NCBI RefSeq assembly: GCF_005503355.1
Contig: NZ_SCMK01000015.1
Span: 1-64,000, forward strand
Reading direction: 5' to 3'
Source of the DNA: Sphingomonas sp. 1F27F7B
GTDB lineage: Bacteria; Pseudomonadota; Alphaproteobacteria; Sphingomonadales; Sphingomonadaceae
Length of the DNA stretch: 64,000 nucleotides
A program made the translations under genes and the position numbers. The notes under the pieces were generated by a model. That model saw nothing but the letters and a program-made list of their open reading frames with translations. It did no database searches and was not told where the DNA came from. This document shows positions 1 through 8,700 of the stretch, in pieces (the stretch's first letter is position 1; each line of letters begins with the position of its first letter).

Positions 1-49
1 GCGCGAGCCGCGCCATTTGCTCGTCCGTCAGCCAGTACAGGTTGCTCAC
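1..49 (-). CDS. IS5-family transposase, N-terminal fragment (cut by window edge)
   Basis: Reading the minus strand from a GTG at 49 gives (M)SNLYWLTDEQMARLA, the typical opening of IS5-family DDE transposases common in Sphingomonas and Rhizobium. A GGAG lies 7 bases upstream of the GTG at 57-60. Only about 16 residues are inside the window, so catalytic residues cannot be seen and it is unknown whether the copy is intact. The family assignment rests on recall of this N-terminal motif. Confidence 0.75.
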   Translation of the reverse strand, partial: MSNLYWLTDEQMARLA

Positions 50-113
50 AGTCAGTCTCCTTGCGGAGCCTGAATCAGATCGCACCTCTCACATCAATGG
101 GTCCTGACCCTAG
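1..113 (-). mobile_element. Terminal part of an IS5-family insertion sequence
   Basis: Upstream of the transposase start a non-coding leader runs to a likely inverted-repeat end. On the minus strand the end reads CTAGGGTCAGGACCCATTG (113 to 95). CTAG tetranucleotides are typical targets of the IS427 group of IS5 elements, so the outer boundary is placed at the CTAG of 110-113. The other end is outside the window, so the inverted repeat and target duplication are not confirmed. The same terminal sequence recurs at the ends of the small elements at 13843-14042 and 17922-18123. Confidence 0.6.
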
Positions 114-302
114 TTTCCCGACGGGATCTGCTGTTCCCCAAGGGCTCCGGGCGCTCTGGAGAATATCCCGAGCGACTGTGCGAAATTGCTGCCGCCGCAC
201 TGAGCGGTTTGTTGATATCTCAATCATCTATCGCCGCCCTCAACAATTCGGCATTGGCCCTGCTGTCGTCTTCTGCACCTGCGCGCATCAAGCGATCTGG
301 GA
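114..302. other. Intergenic stretch without recognisable gene
   Basis: Between the insertion-sequence end and the next supported reading frame I see no gene, tRNA or strong hairpin. Overlapping short reading frames here have no ribosome-binding site and no family resemblance. Confidence 0.5.
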
Positions 303-713
303 CTAAGGCGCCCCGTCGAGGATCTGAGCAATTCGTGTGCGCAAGGGATCTAGACCCGGGTGCGAGCGCGCGACCGATCTGGCGATCATGCGGCGAGCGG
401 TATCGTGGGGGATGCCAGTGCGTTCCCCCAGGATGTACCCGCAGTCGTGATGGTCAAGCTGCACACGCATCGCCTCTACATGGCTGGCAGCAATGGCCGG
501 CGTGCAATTCAGCTCTCGGCTTAGAGCGTTGCGATACGCCTCTCCTGCCAGCTCTCTAACGATCCACTTCTCAGGAGTTAGCCCATCAGCGGGAAGAACT
601 AGCCAATCCGGATTCAACTCTCTCTCCGCGCGCTCCTCGCGAAGCCAGCCGTTGATTTGCACCTCGGTGCAGTCGCCGTCGAATGCGCTTAGCGCCGGAA
701 CCTCAGGCTGCAT
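303..713 (-). CDS. Hypothetical protein, about 136 aa
   Basis: Not recognised. The frame stays open from 908, but the part before the Met at 713 is basic and low-complexity and overlaps the end of the upstream gene. I therefore favour the ATG at 713; 734 (ATG) and 779 (GTG) are alternatives, and none has a convincing ribosome-binding site. From 713 the protein has a balanced, acidic, largely helical composition. A C-terminal segment (ERTGIPHDTARRMIARSV) has the look of a helix-turn-helix, but this is only suggestive. It lies downstream of the secreted repeat protein on the same strand and next to the insertion sequence, so it may be accessory DNA. Confidence 0.4.
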   Translation of the reverse strand: MQPEVPALSAFDGDCTEVQINGWLREERAERELNPDWLVLPADGLTPEKWIVRELAGEAYRNALSRELNCTPAIAASHVEAMRVQLDHHDCGYILGERTGIPHDTARRMIARSVARSHPGLDPLRTRIAQILDGAP

Positions 714-864
714 GCGCAGCGCGCTGCGGGGCATCCTCCATTCGGCGGCCGGAAGGAGCGGCAAGATGTCGCCGGGCACGGCCGAACCGCTTGCGGAAGC
801 GGCTACGGCCAACGCCGCCCCAGACGATTTGCGCCCAGGACGGCCTTTGCATCCAGTCAGGCGA

Positions 865-1959
865 TCATGGTTTCGGACCAGTGATCGCCTGCGTGGCGGG
901 GTTGTCATCGATCATTGTCCAGCCAGGGCAGCTGTTGCCGCTGCACGGCTTGCCCGTGGAAATCCAGATCTTGCCGGTGCTGTGCAGCTGGAACAGGCGA
1001 TTCCCGTCGCCCGCCAGCGCCCTGCTCGCAGGGTTGTTGTCGAGCATCTGCCAGCCGGGACAGCTGTCACCGCTGCACGGCGCACCCGTATAGCGCCAGA
1101 TCTTGCCCGTATTGTGCAGCTGATAGAGATCCGTGCCATTCGCAAAGATCGCGATCGTGGCCGGATTGTTGTCGAGCATTCGCCAGCCGGGGCAACTGCT
1201 ACCGCTGCACGGCGTGCCCGTATGGCGCCAGATCTTGCCCGTGTTGTGCAACTGGTAGAGCGCGTTGCCGGCGGCCGCAATTGCCGTGGTCGCCGGATTG
1301 TTGTCGAGCATCTGCCAGCCGGGGCAGTTGTCGCCGCTGCACGGCGTGCTCGTATAGCGCCAGATCTTGCCCGTGTTGTGCAACTGATAGAGCGCGTTGC
1401 CGGCCGCCGTGACCGTCATGGTCGCCGGATTGTTGTCGAGCATCTGCCAGCCGGGACAGCTGCCACCGCTGCACGGCGCCCCCGTATAGCGCCAGATCTT
1501 GCCCGTATTGTGCAACTGGTAGAGCGCGTCGCCGGCGGCGGAGATCGCCTTGGTCGCCGGATTGTTGTCGAGCATTCGCCAACCGGGGCAGCCGTTGCCG
1601 CAGGCAATGCCGGTCGCGCGCCAGATTCTTCCGTTCTGATGCAGTTGATAGAGCCGACCGGAATAGGTCGGTCCGGTCGATGGTGCGGGGAAACTGGCGG
1701 CCGGTGCCGTCCGCCCACGCCGGATATCGGCGGGCTTCGGTGTTGCCGGCGCGCCAACCTCCGCGTCGCGCAACATGTCGGCATCAAGCCGCGCCAGCCT
1801 TGCATTGGCTGTCCCATGCTCGACCTGCAATCGTTCCGCCGGCCGCGCTGCAGCCGCCTGGATCGTCGCGCCGGATATGTCACGCGACGCTGTCTGCGCC
1901 AATGCCGTTCCCGATAGGGTCGCTGAGAGCAATAGCAGCGCTCGTAATATTGATCGCAT
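865..1959 (-). CDS. Secreted protein with six 44-residue propeller/lectin-like repeats
   Basis: A 364-aa exported protein. The ATG at 1959 has GGAGG 8 bases upstream; the TTG two codons earlier is less likely. Residues 1-22 are a signal peptide ending ...GTALAQ. Residues 23-100 are a linker. Residues 103-364 are six tandem copies of about 44 residues, each of the form LYQLHNTGKIWRYTG, then PCSG, CPGW and MLDNNPAT, with two Cys per repeat that could pair. Repeats of this size with aromatic and Trp positions resemble tachylectin/tectonin-type beta-propellers, so sugar binding at the cell surface is a reasonable inference but untested. The gene follows the halogenase operon on the same strand after a 371-base gap and probably has its own promoter. 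Confidence 0.75.
   Translation of the reverse strand: MRSILRALLLLSATLSGTALAQTASRDISGATIQAAAARPAERLQVEHGTANARLARLDADMLRDAEVGAPATPKPADIRRGRTAPAASFPAPSTGPTYSGRLYQLHQNGRIWRATGIACGNGCPGWRMLDNNPATKAISAAGDALYQLHNTGKIWRYTGAPCSGGSCPGWQMLDNNPATMTVTAAGNALYQLHNTGKIWRYTSTPCSGDNCPGWQMLDNNPATTAIAAAGNALYQLHNTGKIWRHTGTPCSGSSCPGWRMLDNNPATIAIFANGTDLYQLHNTGKIWRYTGAPCSGDSCPGWQMLDNNPASRALAGDGNRLFQLHSTGKIWISTGKPCSGNSCPGWTMIDDNPATQAITGPKP
868..1653 (-). repeat. Six tandem copies of an approximately 132-bp coding repeat
   Basis: The six protein repeats are also strongly conserved at the DNA level, for example the recurring segments reading LYQLHNTGKIW and MLDNNPAT on the minus strand. Conservation of this kind suggests recent duplication or gene conversion, so copy number may vary between strains. 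Both strands stay open through the array, which creates long spurious frames on the plus strand. Confidence 0.8.
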
Positions 1960-2330
1960 TTCCAAGTCCTCCCGGATAGAGAATTGCGACCGCCAAATGA
2001 TATATTTTATTACTGTTGCAGGATAGTGCTGATTAACTTCATGCAGAAGAGATCAATCATCTTATGACATCGCAGATGTGTCCGAATTGGCGGCGGGAAA
2101 TGAGAAAGGTTCTTCCCGGGAAACTATCCATTTTCTGCCAATTCAAGCTGCAACCGTGTCGATAGTTTCATGATCTATCTCCGATTTGGAGGTGATGTGC
2201 GGTATGGCGTGCTTGGTTGAGCGGCACCCGATACGATGGCACTGCCGAAAGCGGGCTGGCGCCGCCGGCCGGGGATGGCGGCCTCTTCGCCGCAATCCGC
2301 TGGGTACCGCGCCGCGCCCGGCCGGCGGCG
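1960..2330. other. Intergenic region between halogenase operon and repeat-protein gene
   Basis: No gene seen. Bases about 1980-2060 are unusually AT-rich for this genome and sit just upstream of the repeat-protein start, so they are the likely promoter region. The part near 2230-2330 is GC-rich with short inverted repeats and could hold the operon terminator; I could not define a clear stem with a T-run. Confidence 0.4.
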
Positions 2331-3815
2331 TCAGGCCGCGATGTAGCGCTCCAGGAACTGCTGGTGCGCGGGCATCCGCGCCACCGCGCGGGCGATGCCG
2401 GACCTGAGCTCGCCCAGCGCGCTCCGCAACTCGCCGTCGACGATCATCCGGCCCATATGGTGATGGCTCCGCGGCTCCAGCCGCTGGCCGAGCATCACCT
2501 GCACCCAGCTGTCGACGCGGAACAGATCGTCCGAAGCCTGCCAGGCGATCGCGCCGTCGCGGAATGCCGCGATCCGCTCGGCCAGGCTGTCGGGGATCGC
2601 CATCGTCCGGCACCGGTCCCAGAAGCCGTTGTCCGCGCGCTGGTTCAGGTGATAATGGAGGATGATGAAATCGCGGATCCGCTCGATCTCGGTGCGGCCC
2701 AGCGCATTGAAACGGGCCGTCACGCCCTCGCCGATCCCGCCAAAGGGGAAGAGCTGCACGAGCCGGGTGACCGCGATCATGATCAGATGGATGCTCGTTG
2801 ATTCGAGCGGCTCGACGAAGCCGCTCGCCAGGCCGAGCGCGATCACGTTCCGGTCCCACAGCTTGCGCCGGCGCCCGGCCTGGAAGCGGATGATGCGCGG
2901 TTCGATCAGCGCCTCGCCTTCGATGCGGGCGTCGAGCAGCGCGCGGGCGCTGTCGTCGTCGAGAAAATCGCGGGCATAGACCAGCCCGTTGCCCACCCGG
3001 TGCCGGAGCGGGATGCGCCATTGCCAGCCGGCCCGGTGGGCGGCGGCGCGGGTATAGGGCATTGCCGGGCCGACGGATTTCGTCTGCACTGCGATCGCGC
3101 TGTCGGTGGGGAGCCAATGGCCCCATTCCTCATAGCCTGCGTGCAGCGTCTGCTCGATCAGCAGGCCGCGAAAGCCGGTGCAGTCGAGGAACAGGTCGCC
3201 TTCGATCCGTCGTCCGGAGGTGAGGTGAAGGGCAGTGACGAAACCGGTCTCGGGATGCTGTTCGACGCGCTCGATCCTGCCCTCGATACGGTTGACGCCC
3301 AGCGGTTCGGCGAATTGGCGCAGGAAGCGTGCGTAGAGCCCGGCATCGAGGTGATAGGCATAGTTGATGTGCCCCTGTTCGGGAATGGTGAAGCGCCCGG
3401 CCTGCGCCGCCTGCAGCTCGAAGCAATAGTCGCCCAGCGCGCCGCCCCAGCCTTCCGCGCGCGCCTCGAGCCAGAAATGGTGGAAATCGCCCATCCAGGT
3501 CGATTTGCCGATCTGGCCGAAGCTGTGGAAATAGCGATCGCCTGCGCGCGCCCAATCCTCGAACGCGATGCCGAGCTTGAAGGTGGAACCTGTCTCGCGC
3601 AGGAACGCGCGCTCATCGATCCCGAGCAGCTGGTGGAATGTGCGGGCAGTGGGGATGGTGCTCTCGCCCACGCCGATCGTGCCGATCTCGTCGCTCTCGA
3701 CCAGAGTGATCTCGATCAGCGGGCCGAGCAGCTTGGCGAGCGCCGCCGCTGCGATCCAGCCCGCGGTGCCGCCGCCCGCGATCACGACGCGCCGGATCGG
3801 TGCCTGGTCGTCCAT
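2331..3815 (-). CDS. Flavin-dependent tryptophan-halogenase family protein (copy 1)
   Basis: A 494-aa member of the tryptophan halogenase family (PF04820). The FADH2-binding GGGTAGW is at residues 14-20. Lys80 (in GSTFKLGI) matches the catalytic lysine of PrnA/RebH. The WxWxIP signature is at 264-269 (WQWRIP), and the FVEPLEST segment with the conserved Glu is present. These residues argue for a chemically competent halogenase. It is the last gene of a TonB receptor/SapC/cupin-like/halogenase set, an arrangement recurrent in Caulobacter, Xanthomonas and Sphingomonas glycan loci; the substrate there is not known. No flavin reductase gene adjoins it. The ATG at 3815 begins 10 bases after the preceding stop. 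Confidence 0.92.
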   Translation of the reverse strand: MDDQAPIRRVVIAGGGTAGWIAAAALAKLLGPLIEITLVESDEIGTIGVGESTIPTARTFHQLLGIDERAFLRETGSTFKLGIAFEDWARAGDRYFHSFGQIGKSTWMGDFHHFWLEARAEGWGGALGDYCFELQAAQAGRFTIPEQGHINYAYHLDAGLYARFLRQFAEPLGVNRIEGRIERVEQHPETGFVTALHLTSGRRIEGDLFLDCTGFRGLLIEQTLHAGYEEWGHWLPTDSAIAVQTKSVGPAMPYTRAAAHRAGWQWRIPLRHRVGNGLVYARDFLDDDSARALLDARIEGEALIEPRIIRFQAGRRRKLWDRNVIALGLASGFVEPLESTSIHLIMIAVTRLVQLFPFGGIGEGVTARFNALGRTEIERIRDFIILHYHLNQRADNGFWDRCRTMAIPDSLAERIAAFRDGAIAWQASDDLFRVDSWVQVMLGQRLEPRSHHHMGRMIVDGELRSALGELRSGIARAVARMPAHQQFLERYIAA

Positions 3816-3825
3816 CCCATTCCCC

Positions 3826-4863
3826 CTAGCGATTGAGCCGGTTGATCAGCTGCGCGCGCAGCCGCCGCGCCAGCGTCGCGTCGATCGGCGCGAGCGGGCC
3901 CAGGGCGTGGGGCGGCAGGTGGGCCGCGGCCCGGCCGGCGGGTCCGAAGACATAATAGTCGAACATCGCCTTCCAGCCGGCCTTCTCGGCGTCCGGGCGG
4001 TCGCGCAGGCTCAGCATGGCGTGGAGCAGCGTGGTCTGCGGCGTGTCGAGAAAGGCGGGCGCGTCGTTCCACCAATAGTTCACGAGGATGTTGAAGCGCG
4101 CCAGCGCCTCGACATGGTGCCACCAGAGCGCGGGATAGAAGAGCAGGTCGCCGGGCTCCAGTTCCGCCACCTGCGCGGCGGCCATGGCTTCGCGGAAGCG
4201 GGGATGGCGCGCGAAATCCGGATCGGCGAAGTCGACCATCGAAATCACCTGGCCGCCGGGCGTCGGCTCCAGCGGGCCGGGATAGAGATTGGCGATCTGG
4301 TCGGGCGGGAACAGGGTGAAGCGCCGGCGCCCGGCCGCGCAGACGGCCAGGTTGTGCGACATGTCGTGATGCGCATGCGCCGTGGTGCGGTTGCCGATCC
4401 AGATGCTGGCGAGCACGCCGTGCGCGAACATCGGATCGTCCAGCGCCAAGTCGTTCGCGGCGCGGAAGCCGGGGAGATGGCGGTCGAGATCGGCCGAGCC
4501 GATATAGAGGCTCTCGGCGGCGGGAGCATCGAGGCTCGCCCGGATCCGCGCGAGGAAATCGCTCAGGCCGACGCGGGCGCCCTCGAAATTGAAGCCGGTC
4601 AGCCCGGGGTCATAATGGAAGCGGCCCTGGATATCGGGCGGGCCGGTAAAGCCCACCACCGGCTGGCCGGAATCGAAGCTTGCCAGATAGGCGATCGCTG
4701 CCCGGTCGGACTCGCGGGCGGCGGCGATCAGCGGCCAATCGCGCGCAACTCCGCGCAGGATCACCGGGGCCTGGCCTGCCAGCAGCTCGGCATGGGGAAT
4801 GGCGCCCGGCGCCACGCCGTCCAGCGCGCGGACAGGCGGGGCGCCGGCCGCCGCGACGTTCAT
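3826..4863 (-). CDS. Cupin-like (JmjC/FIH-type) domain protein
   Basis: A 345-aa protein of the cupin-like/JmjC-related superfamily (PF13621 type). The start of the fold is recognisable from RGVARDWP; then comes THAHHDMSHN, with HxD-type metal ligands (HHD), and finally LEPGDLLFYPALWWHHVEA, giving the distal His. This is the classic HxD...H Fe(II)/2-oxoglutarate oxygenase arrangement, so a hydroxylase role is plausible. Its ATG at 4863 overlaps the SapC stop by ATGA, indicating translational coupling. The open frame extends upstream to 5625 but that part is a shadow of SapC. In related glycan operons this gene always travels with SapC and the halogenase; the actual substrate is unknown. Confidence 0.85.
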   Translation of the reverse strand: MNVAAAGAPPVRALDGVAPGAIPHAELLAGQAPVILRGVARDWPLIAAARESDRAAIAYLASFDSGQPVVGFTGPPDIQGRFHYDPGLTGFNFEGARVGLSDFLARIRASLDAPAAESLYIGSADLDRHLPGFRAANDLALDDPMFAHGVLASIWIGNRTTAHAHHDMSHNLAVCAAGRRRFTLFPPDQIANLYPGPLEPTPGGQVISMVDFADPDFARHPRFREAMAAAQVAELEPGDLLFYPALWWHHVEALARFNILVNYWWNDAPAFLDTPQTTLLHAMLSLRDRPDAEKAGWKAMFDYYVFGPAGRAAAHLPPHALGPLAPIDATLARRLRAQLINRLNR

Positions 4864-5567
4864 GCGGCATCCCGTGCATTCTTGCGCGCGATCAGCCGCG
4901 GCATGTTGCCGAGCGAGGCGGCGAGCAGGAAGGCGGCGGCGAGATGGCCCGCCTGGTGGAGTTCGCCGAGCTCGGCCGGGCCGAGCGCGTCGAGGCGTTC
5001 GGCGGCCAGCACTTCGTGATCGCCGATCGCATAGCGGCGCTCGTCGTCGAGCATCAGTTCGAGCGTGGCCGGCTGGATCAGTCCGAGCGCGTCGAACGCC
5101 GCATATATCGGCGCGGCATCGGCCATGCCGACATGGATCGCCGCGAGCACGCGGCCGACATGGTCGAGCATCGGCGCCTGGCCGCCATGGGGCAGGAAGA
5201 GCGGCTCGCCGTCCGCGGCGCCGACGCGCGGATCGTCGAGATCGATCTGGATCACCGGCGCGGCGCCGTCCGCGGTCAGCCCGATCAGGAAGGGGCCGCG
5301 CTGGAGGCTCAGCGGAATATGGCCGCTGATCCAGCGATCGCCTTCGAGGAACAGATTCTCGTCGCGGTCGAGCCCGAGCAGGGCGACTGCCTGGAGGCCC
5401 GCATCGGGGTCGCGGCGGAAGAGGATGGGGAAGTCGCGCTGCGCGTCGGCGAATTCGGTGGGGAATAGGAGCGCCCGGTTGACTGCGTGGCCATGGGCGG
5501 CGCCGTGGCGGAACGCGACGCGGAGATCGGCATGGGCGACATTGTCGAGCGCGACCGGTCGGGTCAT
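4860..5567 (-). CDS. SapC family protein
   Basis: A 235-aa protein of the SapC family (PF07277), named after a Campylobacter S-layer export locus though its function in Sphingomonadales is undefined. Visible family features include the N-terminal HAVNRALLFPTEFADAQRDFPI and the ENLFLEGDRWISGHIP region. It has no signal peptide or membrane helix, so it is probably cytoplasmic. It is the second gene of the receptor operon and overlaps the cupin-like gene by four bases. A pair of hairpins separates it from the receptor gene upstream. Confidence 0.88.
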   Translation of the reverse strand: MTRPVALDNVAHADLRVAFRHGAAHGHAVNRALLFPTEFADAQRDFPILFRRDPDAGLQAVALLGLDRDENLFLEGDRWISGHIPLSLQRGPFLIGLTADGAAPVIQIDLDDPRVGAADGEPLFLPHGGQAPMLDHVGRVLAAIHVGMADAAPIYAAFDALGLIQPATLELMLDDERRYAIGDHEVLAAERLDALGPAELGELHQAGHLAAAFLLAASLGNMPRLIARKNARDAA

Positions 5568-5632
5568 TCGAGCGGGATCCAGTCTGTGGAAGGCCGAACA
5601 TGGCGCAAAGCCCGCCGGGCCTCAATCGGGGC

Positions 5633-5676
5633 GGGAGAGGGGCATGGGCGGCACGCTTCCGCCATGCCCCTCTCCC
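5633..5676 (-). terminator. Long hairpin between TonB receptor and SapC genes
   Basis: The arm GGGAGAGGGGCATGGGCGG (5633-5651) pairs with CCGCCATGCCCCTCTCCC (5659-5676) with one bulge. It sits downstream of the receptor stop and upstream of sapC. There is no T-run, so it could be a partial terminator, an mRNA-stabilising or processing element, or a mobile intergenic repeat. Confidence 0.55.
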
Positions 5677-5680
5677 TGAC

Positions 5681-5702
5681 CCTCTCCTCCGAAGAGGAGA
5701 GG
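5681..5702 (-). terminator. Second perfect hairpin after the TonB receptor gene
   Basis: A perfect 9-bp stem (CCTCTCCTC / GAGGAGAGG) closes a CGAA loop, 14 bases past the receptor stop. A hairpin directly after a highly expressed receptor gene would lower or stabilise downstream expression, giving less SapC/cupin/halogenase than receptor. Confidence 0.55.
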
Positions 5703-5715
5703 GAGAGAAGCCGGG

Positions 5716-8700
5716 TCAGAACTTGAAGCGCGCGCCGAGCAGGAAGCGCCGGTCGAGCTCCTGCGCGTACCAGAGTTCCTTCTTGTCGCGGGCATAGGTC
5801 CGCACCGCCGTCTCGGTGAGGTTGATGCCCTCCAGCGTGATCGCGATCTGCGGCGTGATCTCGTAGCTGATCGATGCATCGAGCTGGCCGAAGGGCGCGG
5901 TGAACTCGGGGTTGCGCGAGCCCTGGCGGTTGATCCCCGAGAGGAACCGGTCACGCCAGTTATAGGCCAGGCGGGCCGAGATGCCGTGCTTCTCGTAGAT
6001 CAGCGTGCCGCTCACCGTGTCCGAAAGGCCGAGCAGCGCGAACTGGTCTTCCGCGGGGCTGGCCCCCAGGTTGAACCCGACATCGCCGCGCACCAGCGTA
6101 TAGGCCGCCGCGATGCCGATCCCGGTTCGGCCGAAGAAATACTGGCCGGCAAGCTCGACGCCGTAGATCTCGGCGTCCTTGTTGTTGATCGGCTGGGTCA
6201 CCTGGAACTGGTAGAGTGGATCGCTGGCGATGCCGTTCAGATCATAGGTGTTGTTGATCAGCTTGAGATAGTCGTCGTCGAGCTGGCGCGTCGCGGCGTT
6301 GTAATGCGCGGCGAACTGCGCGGTGGCGGCGGCGACCGAGCCGGTGGCCTGGATCAGCGCCGACATCACGAACAGGTTGCCGTCGCTGGTATCGGCGCCC
6401 AGGCCGCCCAGCGCCGTCCGCGCCGCGCCCGAACGGCTGCCCGCCGCGCCCGAGCTCGGATCGCGCAGGCCGAACAGCGTCGAGTTGAACTGGCCGTTGC
6501 CGATGAAGTTGCGCACGCGCTTGTCGAAGAACGCGACCGACACATAGCTGTCCGGCTTGAAATACCATTCCAGCGAGGCGTCGAAATTGTCCGATTCGAG
6601 CGCGCGCAGCCGGGCGTTGCCGGTGGTCGCGCCGGGGATGCCGCCGTTGAAGGTCGGCCGCGGCGGGCCGCCGACGGTGGTGGAGGTGTAGAGGTTGTTG
6701 TAGTTCGGCCGGGCGATCGTCTTGCTGTACGACAGGCGGCCGATCAGGTTCTTGGCGAACTCCACCTGGAAATCGACCTGGGGCAGCAGGTTGCTGTAGC
6801 TTCCGCCGTCGCTGACGAACTGCGTCTGGTTCGAGATCGACACGGTGAAGTCATTGTCCGACACCCAGGCGATCCCGGCCGGGATCGCTTCGAGCGACGT
6901 GGTGTGCGACTTGGTGTGCTCGTAGCGGATGCCGGCGACCAGCCGCGCCGGCGCGCCGCCCAGCTCGCCCTTCCAGGTCAGCTGGCCATAGACGGCCCAG
7001 ATGTCTTCCTTGATCTTGTTGTCCTGCCTGCCGGTGACGCCCACCGCATTGCCGCGGTTCGCATAATAGGGCGACAGGATCGCATAGAGATCCGAGGCGA
7101 CGCCGCGAAAGGCGAGCTGCGATTCGGGATCGCCGCCCGGATTGAACTTGTGGAACTTGCACTCGAGGCAGAAGGCAGTGAGCGCCCCCGGCGCCAGCGC
7201 GTTCACGTCGCCCGGATTGGTGATGCCCCAGTCGCCCAGCGTCTGCTGGGTGGAGACGAAGGTCTGGTGCATGTCGGTGGTGCGGTAGTTGCCGCCAAAG
7301 TCGAAGCGGCTCTCGCCGCCCAGGTCCCAGCCGAAATCGGCGCGCAGCTCCTTCACCCTTTGGCGTTGTGTCGAGCGGAAGGTGCGGCCCACCTGCGAGC
7401 CCACATCGTTGATGTCGAGCGGCCCGCTGGCGCCCAGCGTGATGTCCTGCTGCGGGATGCCGCCCAGATAAGTGACCGAGTGTGCCGCGACGACATTGGC
7501 GCCCATGCCGACCAGCGTCGAGCTGTTGCCGTTCGCATTGTCCGGCGTGCTCGACGAAGTGGAGATATGGCCGTCGATCTTCAGCGTGAAGTTGTCGGCC
7601 AGCTGCCAGTCGAGGTTGAGGCCGTAATCCTCGAGCTTGCCCTTCTGCGCGCGCGACTGGGCCTCGAAGCCTTCGTCCTTCTGGCCGTTGATCGTCTCGT
7701 GCAGATAGGTGGCGGTGGCGACGGTGGGATTGCCGTCGAAGGTGACCACGTCGAACGGGCGGCTGAACCAGTTGGACAGGTCCGAACGCGTCTCGCGCTG
7801 CCGGTTCTGCGCATAGAGGGCGTCGGCGGTGATGGTCAGCGCGTCGGTGGGCCTGAACTGCACCACTGCCTGGCCGTTGATGCGCTCGCGCGTGCCCTCG
7901 GCATAGTGATAGCGGCTGTCGTTCGGGATCGCGACCAGCTGGTTCGGGTTCGACGGCGCGTTGTTGACCACGGTGCAGGTCGGCCCCGGCGTCGAAGTGG
8001 GACAGGCGCCGCCCGAACGGGCGAAGCCGCCGGTCAGGAAAGTGTCGTAGGTGACGATGTTCCAGTCGTTCGACGTGGCGGCGATCGACGTGTAGTTGCG
8101 CTTCTGATAGCTGCCGAACAGCATCACGCCGAAGCGCTGGTCCGGATCGCTCCAGCTCAGCACGCCGGAGAATTCGGGCGTCACCTTCGATCCGCAGTCG
8201 ATACAGTCGTTGACGCTGGTATCGTACACCGCCTTGGCGCCGATGCTGCCGTCCAGGCCGCTCTTGCGGTCGTCGAGCGGCCTGCGCGAGACGATGTTGA
8301 TCGTCGCGCCGATGCCGCCCGAGGGGACGGCCGCGCGACCGGTCTTGTAGACTTCGAGCGTGCGCACGCCTTCGGTGGCGAGGTTGGAGAAGTCGAACGA
8401 GCGGCTGGTGCCCTGGGCGCCGTCGGCATTCTGGTCGCCGCCGACCACCGATACGGCGGCGGTGGCGAGCTGGCGGCCGTTCAGCGTGACCATGTTGTAG
8501 GTCGGGCCGAAGCCGCGCACGGTGACCTGCGAGCCTTCGCCATTGGTGCGGTTGATCGACACGCCCGGGATGCGCTGCAGCGATTCCGCCAGGTTGGTGT
8601 CGGGGAACTTGCCGATGTCCTCGGCCGAGATCGCGTCGACGATGCCCGGCGCCTCGCGCTTGATCGCGATCGCGCGCTCCAGGCTGGCGCGGATACCGGT

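Noticed and set aside
493..1917. Long plus-strand frame of repeated RRIVVEHLPAG units opposite the secreted repeat protein
   Set aside because: It is the mirror of the 132-bp coding repeats. The minus-strand frame has the signal peptide and a GGAGG-preceded ATG; the plus frame has neither.
2143..3126. 327-aa Arg/Pro-rich minus-strand frame over the halogenase
   Set aside because: Out-of-frame shadow of the halogenase gene.
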